This document shows, piece by piece, positions 26,921 through 35,273 of a DNA stretch of 64,000 nucleotides. Under the pieces are notes generated by a model. The model worked only from the letters and a program-made list of their open reading frames with translations. It made no database searches and was not told the origin of the DNA. Position 1 is the first letter of the stretch; every line of letters starts with the position of its first letter. The translations under genes were made by a program, and so were the position numbers. Origin of the DNA: Marinobacterium sp. xm-d-530. GTDB taxonomy: Bacteria; Pseudomonadota; Gammaproteobacteria; Pseudomonadales; Balneatricaceae. The stretch is taken from assembly GCF_013283365.1 (NCBI RefSeq), contig NZ_WBYM01000002.1, positions 1 to 64,000 on the forward strand, in the 5' to 3' direction.

Positions 26921-28141
26921 CTAAGATACGGCCAGCCGCAGTAGATCAATAAATTTTTGCTGGGCATTAGTGGGGTTCCATGAGCTGCGACGGGTAATGC
27001 CGATTGGGCGTTTAGTGCCTGACATCTCAAAAGGAAGCACCGCCAAATCCCCTTTGGATAACTCAAATTCCAACTGATGCTGAGAGATTAATGTGAGTCG
27101 ATCACCGCCAAGTAACAGCTCTCGAATCAGCACATGGGAACTGGTTTCGACGATGGATAGACCTTCCCTCTCCTCACCTTGCAGAATCAGTTCTTCAAAT
27201 AGGTTGCGGGTTGGCGCCCCACTTCTTGGGATAACCCAACCGTAGTTAAGAAGGTCCTCTCGAGTAATCTGATCTATATTGAGAGCGGGATGCCCTTTGC
27301 GTGCCACAATTGCTAATGGAGGCGCTATGAGTTCTTCTTGAACAATATCACTGGTTGGGATCGGGAAACGCAACGCACCGACCAAGAGATCCACATCCCC
27401 CTGAAGGATATGGGCTAAAAGATCTTCATAGGGCCCATCAACCAACTCTAAAGTGATACCAGGATAAGCTTTGGTAAATTCATTAATCGCTTTGGGCAAC
27501 AGAGAGGTGCGTGCTAGTGGCATGCTGCCGATGCGCATCCGTCCCACTTCACGACCATCACCAAGGCCTGACAACTCTTGAAGCCCCTGATGAATCTCTG
27601 AAATGGCCAACTTGGTTGATTTGGAGAACACTTTGGCCGCTCGTGTTGCCGCAATGCCAGTACTGGTCTTTTCGAACAGCGACAGCCCCATGAGTGACTC
27701 GAGCTCACGAGCTGATCGATGCAGTGAAGATTGTGATACACCCAGATTACGACCTGCAACGCTGTAGTTTTGCGCATCGGTAACCGCTACTAGTGCTTTT
27801 AATTGGGTCGTCGTCAGCTGCGTCATGATGCGCTCAATCGTCTCCATACGACGATTCGACATGGACGACAGTGCATCGGCCAGACCTAATCTTAGAATAG
27901 CAAAGGCGCTGTTGACCCTCGCTTCCCAGACGCCACCAGCTTCAGTCAGATACATCCCGCTGGACTGGCGTTCAAACAGCTTTACACCCAGCAAGCGTTC
28001 TAACTTCGCAATGGCTTGAGTCATCGCAGGTTGAGAGAGAAAGACACGCTCTGCAGCCTGACTTATACCTCCTGCATTGGAGACCTCAATGAATACCCGA
28101 AGATGTCGTATGTTAGGAAGATTCTTGAACATAAGGGTCAT
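26921..28141 (-). CDS. LysR-type regulator with two tandem HTH domains (probable lig regulator)
   Basis: A 406-residue protein, about 100 residues longer than a standard LysR regulator. The extra length is a second complete DNA-binding unit. The first winged helix is at about 8-67 (GGISQAAERVFLSQPAMTQAIAKLERLLGVKLFER) and the second at about 107-166 (NYSVAGRNLGVSQSSLHRSARELESLMGLSLFEK); each is followed by a linker-type helix. The effector-binding domain covers about 190-400. It is divergent from ligJKUIAB and upstream of ligC, as expected for a LigR/PmdR-type activator. Paired direct repeats in the divergent region could match the doubled DNA-binding part. Confidence 0.88.
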   Translation of the reverse strand: MTLMFKNLPNIRHLRVFIEVSNAGGISQAAERVFLSQPAMTQAIAKLERLLGVKLFERQSSGMYLTEAGGVWEARVNSAFAILRLGLADALSSMSNRRMETIERIMTQLTTTQLKALVAVTDAQNYSVAGRNLGVSQSSLHRSARELESLMGLSLFEKTSTGIAATRAAKVFSKSTKLAISEIHQGLQELSGLGDGREVGRMRIGSMPLARTSLLPKAINEFTKAYPGITLELVDGPYEDLLAHILQGDVDLLVGALRFPIPTSDIVQEELIAPPLAIVARKGHPALNIDQITREDLLNYGWVIPRSGAPTRNLFEELILQGEEREGLSIVETSSHVLIRELLLGGDRLTLISQHQLEFELSKGDLAVLPFEMSGTKRPIGITRRSSWNPTNAQQKFIDLLRLAVS

Positions 28142-28159
28142 TGTAACCTGATGTGATTT

Positions 28160-28187
28160 AAATACCTATATCAAAAACAAATACCTA
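28160..28187. promoter_or_regulatory. Paired direct repeats in the ligR-ligJ divergent region (candidate regulator site)
   Basis: AAATACCTA occurs at 28160-28168 and again at 28179-28187, 19 bp apart start to start, so on nearly the same face of the helix. It lies between the LysR gene and ligJ, 19-46 bp from the regulator start. No strong sigma-70 promoter is visible before ligJ, which fits activator-dependent transcription. Confidence 0.5.
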
Positions 28188-28275
28188 AAAAGTAAAAACT
28201 AAATAGCTTAAAAAAGGCGATATAGAGAGGATAGAAAAATAGAAATCCAATTCATTATAAAAGGACGTTTGAGAC

Positions 28276-29283
28276 ATGATTATCGATTGCCATGGTCACT
28301 ACACAACCACACCTCCTGGTGTTGGCGCTTGGCGTGAAGCTCAAAAAGCAGAAGTAGAAAAGAATCCAGATTTTGTTGGTGAAAAAGGCGACTTTGGTGT
28401 TACTGATGATGAGATCCGCGAGTCGATCATCAACAATCAGTTAAAACTTCAGCAAGAGCGTGGCACTGATCTTACTATCTTCTCACCTCGTGCTAGCTGG
28501 ATGGCTCACCATGTGGGTAATGAACACACCTCTAAATTCTGGACTGAAAACCAAAACGATCTCATTCGTCGTGTCTGTGACCTATTCCCAGAGAACTTTG
28601 TTCCTGTTGCTCAGCTGCCTCAATCTCCAGGTGTTGATCCAGCTAAATCTGTACCAGAGATCGTTCGTACCGTTGAAGAGATGGGTTTTATTGGTATTAA
28701 CCTTAACCCAGATCCATCAGGTGGCCACTGGAATGGCAGCCGCCTTTCGGCTCGAGAGTTCTACCCTATTTACGAGAAGATGTGTGAATACGACATTCCA
28801 GCAATGATCCACGTATCAGCTGCCTGCAACCACAACTTCGATACGACAGGTTCACACTACCTAGGTGCTGATACCACGGCATTCCAGCAGTTGATGATGT
28901 CTGATGTATTTAAAGACTTCCCAACACTTAAGATCATCATCCCTCATGGTGGCGGTGCAGTTCCTTACCACTGGGGTCGTTTCCGCGGGATGGCATTGGA
29001 TAAAGGTTTCGAACTTGAAGAGCGCGTATTGAATAACGTCTTCTTCGATACCTGTGTCTACCACCAGAAAGGTATCGACTGCCTTCTAGATGTCATCCCA
29101 ACTGAAAACATCCTTTTCGCATCAGAGATGATCGGCGCGGTTCGTGGTATCGATCCAGAGACAGGTCACTACTTTGATGACACTAAACAATACATCGACG
29201 CGACAACTAAAGTGAATGCTGAGCAGAAAGAGATGATCTTCTCTGGCAATGCTCAACGTGTATTCAGTCGTTTGAAGGTTTAA
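28276..29283 (+). CDS. ligJ: 4-oxalomesaconate hydratase (amidohydrolase type)
   Basis: A 335-residue metal-dependent enzyme that hydrates 4-oxalomesaconate (as the carboxymuconate tautomer) to 4-carboxy-4-hydroxy-2-oxoadipate. The N-terminal IDCHGHYTT gives the HxH metal site. Further histidines are in MIHVSAAC and [16 protein letters not shown]. These match LigJ/PmdE-type amidohydrolase-2 proteins. An AGGACG ribosome site precedes the ATG. It is the first gene of the ligJKUIAB operon; the next gene starts ten bases after its stop. Confidence 0.93.
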   Translation: MIIDCHGHYTTTPPGVGAWREAQKAEVEKNPDFVGEKGDFGVTDDEIRESIINNQLKLQQERGTDLTIFSPRASWMAHHVGNEHTSKFWTENQNDLIRRVCDLFPENFVPVAQLPQSPGVDPAKSVPEIVRTVEEMGFIGINLNPDPSGGHWNGSRLSAREFYPIYEKMCEYDIPAMIHVSAACNHNFDTTGSHYLGADTTAFQQLMMSDVFKDFPTLKIIIPHGGGAVPYHWGRFRGMALDKGFELEERVLNNVFFDTCVYHQKGIDCLLDVIPTENILFASEMIGAVRGIDPETGHYFDDTKQYIDATTKVNAEQKEMIFSGNAQRVFSRLKV

Positions 29284-29293
29284 GGAGAGGATT

Positions 29294-29971
29294 ATGGCAG
29301 AGAACGTAGTTGTTCAACATATTGAACGTGCTGATTCAGAAGTAATCGCAGGTCTAGCTAAATTGGGCGTTGCAACCGTTCATGAAGCTCAGGGTCGTCG
29401 CGGTCTATTAGCGCACTACATGCGCCCAATCTACTCAGGTCGCTCTATTGCAGGCAGTGCAGTGACAATCTCTGGTGCTGCCGGTGATAACTGGATGATG
29501 CATGTTGCTATTGAGCAGTGTAAACCCGGCGACATCATGGTGTTTGCGCCAACTTCACCTTCTGTAGATGGCTTCTTTGGTGATCTACTGGCGACCTCAG
29601 CTAAATCGCGTGGCGTACAGGGCCTAATCATTGATGGCGGTGTTCGTGATACTGCTATCCTTAAAGAGATGGATTTCCCAGTCTGGTCTAAAGCTGTTTA
29701 CGCCAAGGGCACCATCAAAGAGACTCTGGGCTCAGTGAACATCCCTCTGGTCTGTGCTGAAGCATTGATCTACCCAGGCGATATCATTGTTGCTGACGAT
29801 GATGGCGTCTGTGTTGTTCGCCGCGATGAAGCCGAAGAGGTTCTTAAAGAGGCGCTAGCGCGTGAAGCTCGTGAAGAGGAGAAGCGTGTTCGCATGGCGA
29901 ATGGTGAGCTAGGTCTTGATATCTACAACATGCGCCCTCGCCTTGAAGAGAAAGGCCTTAAGTATGTCTAA
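29294..29971 (+). CDS. ligK: 4-carboxy-4-hydroxy-2-oxoadipate aldolase / oxaloacetate decarboxylase
   Basis: A 225-residue RraA-fold class II aldolase that splits CHA into pyruvate and oxaloacetate, the last step of the pathway. The motif [10 protein letters not shown] holds the substrate- and metal-binding Arg-Asp pair, and [14 protein letters not shown] is typical of the HMG/CHA aldolase family. An AGGAGAGG ribosome site precedes the start. The stop overlaps the next gene's start by eight bases. Confidence 0.93.
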   Translation: MAENVVVQHIERADSEVIAGLAKLGVATVHEAQGRRGLLAHYMRPIYSGRSIAGSAVTISGAAGDNWMMHVAIEQCKPGDIMVFAPTSPSVDGFFGDLLATSAKSRGVQGLIIDGGVRDTAILKEMDFPVWSKAVYAKGTIKETLGSVNIPLVCAEALIYPGDIIVADDDGVCVVRRDEAEEVLKEALAREAREEEKRVRMANGELGLDIYNMRPRLEEKGLKYV

Positions 29972-31022
29972 TGGCATTCGCTGCATGTGGATGCGCGGCG
30001 GTACATCTAAAGGCGGTTACTTCCTAAAGAGCGACCTACCTTCAGATACTGCCTCACGAGACGCTTTTCTTCTTGGCATGATGGGTTCTCCAGATCCACG
30101 CCAGATTGATGGTCTCGGTGGTGCTGACCCACTGACCTCGAAAGTTGCCGTTGTTAGCGCTTCTGATCGTGACGACGCCGATGTCGATTACCTCTTTTTA
30201 CAGGTATTTGTTGATCAAGCAATCGTTACCGATGCGCAGAACTGTGGCAATATCTTGGCAGGTATCGGTCCCTTCGCCATTGAGCGTGGCCTAGTTCAAG
30301 CAACGGGCAATGAGACTCAGGTTCGTATCTTTATGGAGAACACGGGCCAGATCGCTATCGCTACAGTAGCTACACCAAACGGCCAGGTTTCCTATAAAGG
30401 CGACTCAAAGATTGATGGCGTACCAGGCACTTCGGCTGCGGTCCCTCTAGAGTTCCTTGATACAGCGGGTTCATCTTGTGGCGCCCTTCTTCCTACCGGT
30501 AACGCAGTTGATCTGATCGACGGTGTTGAATGCACCCTGATCGATAACGGCATGCCAGTAGTCGTAATGCGGGCATCGGATATGGGTATTACAGGCAGTG
30601 AGTCTCGTGAAGAGTTAGAAGCTAATAGCGACCTTCGCGCCAAGCTTGAAGCCATTCGCTTACAAGCGGGTCCAATGATGAATCTCGGCGATGTGACTGA
30701 GAAGTCTGTACCTAAGATGAGTATGGTGAGCGAAGCAACCGATGGTGGTGCGCTATCTACACGTACATTCATCCCTCATCGCTGCCACGCCTCTATCGGT
30801 GTATTGGGTGCAGTCAGCGTTGCTACGGCAGCTATTTTGCCGAACTCACCTGCCGCTTCAGTGGCCACTCTACCTGAAGGCAATAGAAAAACCTTAGCCG
30901 TTGAGCACCCGATCGGAGAAATGACGGTCGTTATTGATATCGATCAGGATGGCCAACCGAAAAGCGCTGCACTATTACGCACAGCGCGAAAACTATTTGA
31001 TGGCGAAGTTTTCGCTGAATAA
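29964..31022 (+). CDS. ligU: 4-oxalomesaconate tautomerase (PrpF family)
   Basis: A 352-residue member of the PrpF/diaminopimelate-epimerase fold, expected to isomerise the double bond of 4-oxalomesaconate to the form used by LigJ. The N-terminus [17 protein letters not shown] is the family signature. [11 protein letters not shown] and [15 protein letters not shown] are other conserved patches. I chose ATG 29964 because it begins [12 protein letters not shown] and has AGG eight bases upstream; the frame is open further up, but inside ligK. It overlaps ligK by eight bases, showing coupling. Confidence 0.9.
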   Translation: MSNGIRCMWMRGGTSKGGYFLKSDLPSDTASRDAFLLGMMGSPDPRQIDGLGGADPLTSKVAVVSASDRDDADVDYLFLQVFVDQAIVTDAQNCGNILAGIGPFAIERGLVQATGNETQVRIFMENTGQIAIATVATPNGQVSYKGDSKIDGVPGTSAAVPLEFLDTAGSSCGALLPTGNAVDLIDGVECTLIDNGMPVVVMRASDMGITGSESREELEANSDLRAKLEAIRLQAGPMMNLGDVTEKSVPKMSMVSEATDGGALSTRTFIPHRCHASIGVLGAVSVATAAILPNSPAASVATLPEGNRKTLAVEHPIGEMTVVIDIDQDGQPKSAALLRTARKLFDGEVFAE

Positions 31023-31037
31023 TTAGGAATAAAGAAC

Positions 31038-31910
31038 ATGGATGCAGATTACCGCCCGTTTCACGACAACCCTAAAAAGCCTGACTTTGTAGCGCCTGCT
31101 GGTGCAGTGGATGCACACTGCCACGTATTTGGTCCTGCGGATAAATTCCCATACCACCCCAAGCGTAAATACACACCTTGCGATGCATCTAAAGATCAAC
31201 TCTTTGCTCTGCGTGATTACCTTGGTTTCAGTCGTAACGTGATCGTTCAGGCTTCTTGTCACGGCACAGACAATGCAGCACTGGTTGACGCACTTGAGAC
31301 TGCAGGCGATCTAGCACGCGGTGTAGCGGTCGTTGACCCAGCGATCACGGTAGAAGAACTTGAAGCGATGGATAAAGCGGGTGTCCGCGGTGTTCGATTT
31401 AACTTCGTTAAACGTCTAGTCGATACAACCCCTAAAGAGGTATTCCTATCGATCGCTGAGAAGATCAAACCACTAGGCTGGCACATCGTTGTCTACTTTG
31501 AAGCGCCAGATCTAGAAGATCTAATCCCGTTCCTTAACGAGCTAAACACAACCATCGTGGTTGACCACATGGGTCGTCCAGACGTGGCTAATGGTGTTGA
31601 TCACCCTGACTTCCAGCGTTTCATGAATCTTATGCGTAACAACGATAAGGTGTGGACGAAAGTCAGCTGTCCTGAGCGTTTGACGCTACAGGCACCGGAC
31701 TACTCTGACGTTGTGCCGTTCATGCGTGCACTCGTTGAAGCTTTCCCAGATCGCGTACTTTGGGGTACAGACTGGCCGCACCCGAACATGAAATCACACA
31801 CACCTGATGATGGTGCACTGGTTGACGTGATTCCACAGATTGCCGTAACTGAAGAGCTACAGCGTAAACTATTGATCGACAACCCAATGCGTTTGTACTG
31901 GGAACGATAA
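31038..31910 (+). CDS. ligI: 2-pyrone-4,6-dicarboxylate lactonase
   Basis: A 290-residue amidohydrolase-superfamily enzyme that opens the lactone 2-pyrone-4,6-dicarboxylate to oxalomesaconate. Recognisable motifs are VDAHCHVFGP (HxH near residue 30), VDHMGRPD, and WGTDWPHPN with the conserved Asp. Length fits LigI/PmdD. It sits between ligU (15-base gap) and ligA (9-base gap) in the operon. Confidence 0.94.
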   Translation: MDADYRPFHDNPKKPDFVAPAGAVDAHCHVFGPADKFPYHPKRKYTPCDASKDQLFALRDYLGFSRNVIVQASCHGTDNAALVDALETAGDLARGVAVVDPAITVEELEAMDKAGVRGVRFNFVKRLVDTTPKEVFLSIAEKIKPLGWHIVVYFEAPDLEDLIPFLNELNTTIVVDHMGRPDVANGVDHPDFQRFMNLMRNNDKVWTKVSCPERLTLQAPDYSDVVPFMRALVEAFPDRVLWGTDWPHPNMKSHTPDDGALVDVIPQIAVTEELQRKLLIDNPMRLYWER

Positions 31911-31919
31911 GGAGTTCTT

Positions 31920-32276
31920 ATGATTGAACCGATCATTGAAGGAACATACAAATTTGATGGCGTAGCAGCAAAACTCGGCTACAACCTCAATAAGATGTGT
32001 TTCTCTTTCAACGAGGAGAGCTGTCGCGAAGAGTTTCGTCAAGACGAAGCGGCTTACTGCGATAAGTTTAAGCTGAACCCTGCACAGAAAGAGGCGATCC
32101 TAAAACGCGACATCATCGCTCTACTTCGTAATGGCGGCAGTATCTACTACCTTGCAAAATTTGCAGGCACGCTTGGGCTTAACGTACAGGACGTTGGCGG
32201 CATCATGACCGGCCAAACGACTGAAGAGTTCCAAGCATATTTAGACAGTCAGGGAGTGGGCAAAACGAATGGCTAA
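31920..32276 (+). CDS. ligA: Protocatechuate 4,5-dioxygenase alpha (small) subunit
   Basis: A 118-residue LigA-fold helical subunit that caps the active site of the beta subunit. YNLNKMCFSFNEESCREEF and DIIALLRNGGSIYYLAKFAG are conserved LigA features. It overlaps ligB by eight bases, consistent with stoichiometric expression of the two subunits. An AAGGAG ribosome site is present upstream. Confidence 0.95.
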   Translation: MIEPIIEGTYKFDGVAAKLGYNLNKMCFSFNEESCREEFRQDEAAYCDKFKLNPAQKEAILKRDIIALLRNGGSIYYLAKFAGTLGLNVQDVGGIMTGQTTEEFQAYLDSQGVGKTNG

Positions 32277-33111
32277 AATCTTAGGTGCTATCGGCACATC
32301 ACACGTTCCTGCTATTGGTGTAGCAGTTGATCGCGGCATTGAGGACACCCCTTACTGGAAAGACCTATTCGCTGCTTATGTACCAGTTCGCGAATGGATC
32401 AACGAGAACAAGCCAGACATCGCTGTACTGTTCTACAACGATCACGGTCTTGAGATGTTCTTGGATAAGAAACCAACCTTCTCTATCGGCTGTGCAGACG
32501 AGTACTGCAACGCTGATGAGGGCTGGGGTATCAAACCAATTCCACCTCTAACGGGTGAAACAGATCTATCTTGGCACATCGTTAACCACCTGATCGAAAA
32601 CGACTTTGATCCAACTGTCTGTCAGGACATCAAAGTGGATCACGGCGCGACAGTTCCTATGTCTGTCCTCTACCCAGGCCATACCTACAAAGGCACTAAG
32701 GTGATTCCCATCGCCATTAACTGTGAACGTCACCCTATGCCTAAACCATCACGCTCATATGCTTTTGGTAAAGCGATAGGTGATGCCATTCGCTCTTGGG
32801 ATAGTGACCAGACAGTTGTTGTTCTGGGTACTGGCGGTCTATCGCACCAGCTAGATGGCGAGCGTGCAGGCTACCTAAATACTGAGTTCGACCAGATGTG
32901 TATGGATAAACTGGTCACTGATCCAGAGTCACTGACCCACTACACCAATGATGAACTCACGGAAATTGCCGGTGCACAGGGTGTCGAGCTCGCCATGTGG
33001 TTAGCAATGCGCGGTGCTTGTTCTGGCCCTGTTGATGAGTTGGTTAACGTCTTGATCGCTCCTATATCAAACACTGCGGCTGGTGTACAGCTTCTTGTGC
33101 CTAAAGATTGA
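32269..33111 (+). CDS. ligB: Protocatechuate 4,5-dioxygenase beta (catalytic) subunit
   Basis: A 280-residue type III extradiol dioxygenase that cleaves protocatechuate between C4 and C5 with Fe(II). The metal ligands are in place: His12 in GTSHVPAIG and His59 in YNDHGLEM, with a Glu near residue 240 in GVELAMW. The catalytic His is in GGLSHQLDG. It closes the lig operon, and a strong terminator follows within 20 bases. Together with ligC it commits protocatechuate to the 2-pyrone-4,6-dicarboxylate route. Confidence 0.95.
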   Translation: MAKILGAIGTSHVPAIGVAVDRGIEDTPYWKDLFAAYVPVREWINENKPDIAVLFYNDHGLEMFLDKKPTFSIGCADEYCNADEGWGIKPIPPLTGETDLSWHIVNHLIENDFDPTVCQDIKVDHGATVPMSVLYPGHTYKGTKVIPIAINCERHPMPKPSRSYAFGKAIGDAIRSWDSDQTVVVLGTGGLSHQLDGERAGYLNTEFDQMCMDKLVTDPESLTHYTNDELTEIAGAQGVELAMWLAMRGACSGPVDELVNVLIAPISNTAAGVQLLVPKD

Positions 33112-33127
33112 TTCTGCGTGATGGTCT

Positions 33128-33153
33128 AAAAAAGCGCCTGTTGGCGCTTTTTT
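33128..33153 (+). terminator. Terminator of the ligJKUIAB operon
   Basis: AAAAAAGCGC-CTGTTG-GCGCTTTTTT stem-loop, directly after ligB, with A- and T-runs on both sides. Confidence 0.88.
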
Positions 33154-33178
33154 CTTGCCGAAATGATTCGGATTAATT

Positions 33179-33284
33179 TCGCGGTCTCAGCTGGGCTGAG
33201 ATCGCTCCTACAGTAGGACTTCGGAAAAAATTATCTACGTAGCTCTTCTGTAGAAGCGAATTGGAGCGAAGCGACAAACCGCGA
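33179..33284. repeat. REP-like inverted repeat, copy 2
   Basis: The left end TCGCGGT and ATCGCTCCTACAG pair imperfectly with the right half CTGTAGAAGCGAATT...CCGCGA. The right half (33248-33284) is almost identical to 21062-21097. It lies between the lig terminator and the convergent GntR gene. Confidence 0.7.
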
Positions 33285-33291
33285 CTTGCTT

Positions 33292-33957
33292 TTACCGCTC
33301 TGGAAAGAGCGTATTCATCACCTTCTCATTGGATGAACGGATGTGCAGTCTAAGCAGTTCTGTAGCCGTTTTAATATCTCGCGCAAATGCGGCATTCATA
33401 AGCTCTTCGTGTTCATCTTTACCTGATGGTTGATTCAATGGCTGGCTGGTTAATGCCAAACGGCGAAAGCGTTCACCCTGATCATACAGCGTCGATATGA
33501 AGCGTAACTGCCACTCAGAGGGACAGGCGCTAATGAGTGCCATGTGAAAACGGCGATTCTCACGAGTACGCGCAAGTACCTGATCATCTTCTTGCCCAGC
33601 AGACTGTGACTTAACCGCTAATTCGCGGTGGCGTGCTCCTGCAATGGCCGCCTCCCAATCGAGATCACCTAGCTTGATCGACTGCTTAAAAGCATCCACT
33701 TCAAGCATTTCCCGCAGACGACTCACCTCAACAAACTCATCCGCTGAAATAGGTGCAGCCCAATAACCACGCTGACCACGACGAGTTACCAACCCCTCTG
33801 CGGCGAGCCTTGAGAGTGCCTCACGAACCGGAGCCGCACTGGATCCATAACGGTTAGCTAAGACAGCAATCGATAACTTCGATTCAGGCTCTATATTGCC
33901 CTCTAAAATATCGGTACGCAGTTGTTGGTAGGTTGACGGGGTTTCTTGGTTTTCCAC
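33292..33957 (-). CDS. GntR-family (FCD) transcriptional regulator
   Basis: A 221-residue regulator. The N-terminal winged helix (about residues 5-70, SIAVLANRYGSSAAPVREALSRLAAEGLV) belongs to the FadR subgroup, and the helical FCD effector domain covers about 75-210. The start is GTG at 33957 with GGAG seven bases upstream. FCD regulators usually sense organic acids. It faces the lig operon tail to tail and is divergent from the DUF2798 gene. Its target could be that gene, the kinase behind it, or a distant locus. Confidence 0.88.
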   Translation of the reverse strand: MENQETPSTYQQLRTDILEGNIEPESKLSIAVLANRYGSSAAPVREALSRLAAEGLVTRRGQRGYWAAPISADEFVEVSRLREMLEVDAFKQSIKLGDLDWEAAIAGARHRELAVKSQSAGQEDDQVLARTRENRRFHMALISACPSEWQLRFISTLYDQGERFRRLALTSQPLNQPSGKDEHEELMNAAFARDIKTATELLRLHIRSSNEKVMNTLFPER

Positions 33958-34140
33958 CCTTAGGCTCCATTTGTATCTATTAGCCTATATTTTCTCTTAT
34001 CTTGAAAATTAAAGCTATTGAGCATTTAACTGTTTAAGTAGGTCTTAATCTCTTAGATATGTAGAATTCTGCTCTTAATATTTACAAGCTAATCCCGTAT
34101 CATTGCCAATATTAGAATTTACTAATTAATAGGCTTATCT

Positions 34141-34365
34141 ATGTTTCCTAAAAAACGCGCTCCTCTTGTTCAATCAGTGTTAATGTCTCTGGTGATGGTA
34201 ACGATCATGACCTTTGTGATTACCACGGTGAATACCGGTTTAGGTGAAGGTTTTATGGCTCGTTGGGGCTACGCTTATCTGGTTGCTTGGCCGATTGCCT
34301 TCTCTGTGATCCTAATTTTTGGTCGCCGAGTCGCTGCATTGACTCAAAAGCTTTGCACTAAGTAG
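34141..34365 (+). CDS. DUF2798-family small membrane protein
   Basis: A 74-residue protein with two predicted membrane helices (about 12-32 and 43-62). It follows the DUF2798 pattern: basic N-terminus, LVMVTIMTFVITTVNTG, then YLVAWPIAFSVILIF and a positively charged tail. No function is established for the family. It is divergent from the GntR gene, across a 183-bp AT-rich gap with an AGCCTAT/ATAGGCT pair near its two ends. Confidence 0.75.
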   Translation: MFPKKRAPLVQSVLMSLVMVTIMTFVITTVNTGLGEGFMARWGYAYLVAWPIAFSVILIFGRRVAALTQKLCTK

Positions 34366-34406
34366 GTTTTTAGATATCGTTGGCTGAACTCATTAAGGAT
34401 TCGTGA

Positions 34407-35273
34407 ATGGCCATTTACAACCTAGGCTCAGTCAACATAGATTACTTCTACTCACTGCCCCACCTAGTTAGGCCGGGTGAAACACTCGCAGCCAATAACT
34501 TTACACAGGGGTTGGGTGGCAAGGGTGCCAACCAGAGTGTTGCCATTGCTAAAGCGGGTGGTCGCGTTAAGCATATAGGTGCGATGCACCCTGCAGATAA
34601 ACGATACTTCGACCAATTAGAAGCGTTAAATATCGATACGACCCACCTATTTATGTCGGAAACGCCAACAGGTCATGGCATTGTTATGGTCGATGAAGAG
34701 TCGGCTGAGAATCAAATCCTTGTCTACCCAGGTGCTAACTTTGCTATTACCGAACAGATGGTAGATGAGGGCTTAAAGGATGCAACCGCGTCTGATTGGG
34801 CGCTCTGTCAAAACGAGACCTCGCAAACTGAACACTTCATGAAATGCGCAAAGGCTAAAGGGATGAAGCTCTGCTATTCAGCAGCCCCCTTCGACGCAGA
34901 TAAGACCCTAGTGATGCTCCCGTTAATCAATATGTTGGTCGTCAATGAGATTGAGGCCAAGGATTTAGAGCGCGCATTGAACCGCCCGATTAAAGAGTGC
35001 GGCGTTGATCATATTCTAGTGACACTGGGTAGTCGTGGTGTTCGATATATAGGCTCAGAGGATGAGTTTATACTGCCCTCACCCACTGTCGACGCCGTTG
35101 ATACGACCGGGGCCGGTGACACATTTCTGGGGCTTTTCCTCGCGCGCTATGACCAAACCGGGGATCTTAAAGCATCACTTCACTTTGCGGTTACCGGTGC
35201 GGCGATACAGGTGACACGCCCAGGGACAGCGGATGCTATTCCCTCTTTAGAAGAGATTGAATTAGCCCTTTAA
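34407..35273 (+). CDS. PfkB-family sugar kinase, ribokinase-like
   Basis: A 288-residue ribokinase-fold kinase. The N-terminal substrate loop GGKGANQSVAIAKAGG and the C-terminal ATP/anion-hole motif DTTGAGDTFLG with the catalytic Asp are intact. Ribokinase is the nearest named relative, but no ribose transporter or rbs operon is adjacent, so the sugar is uncertain. It lies 41 bases after the DUF2798 gene and may share its transcript. Its stop overlaps the converging recD stop by four bases. Confidence 0.85.
   Translation: MAIYNLGSVNIDYFYSLPHLVRPGETLAANNFTQGLGGKGANQSVAIAKAGGRVKHIGAMHPADKRYFDQLEALNIDTTHLFMSETPTGHGIVMVDEESAENQILVYPGANFAITEQMVDEGLKDATASDWALCQNETSQTEHFMKCAKAKGMKLCYSAAPFDADKTLVMLPLINMLVVNEIEAKDLERALNRPIKECGVDHILVTLGSRGVRYIGSEDEFILPSPTVDAVDTTGAGDTFLGLFLARYDQTGDLKASLHFAVTGAAIQVTRPGTADAIPSLEEIELAL

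Noticed and set aside
34407-35273. Naming the kinase rbsK
   Set aside because: PfkB motifs are clear, but there is no ribose operon and specificity cannot be read from the sequence.
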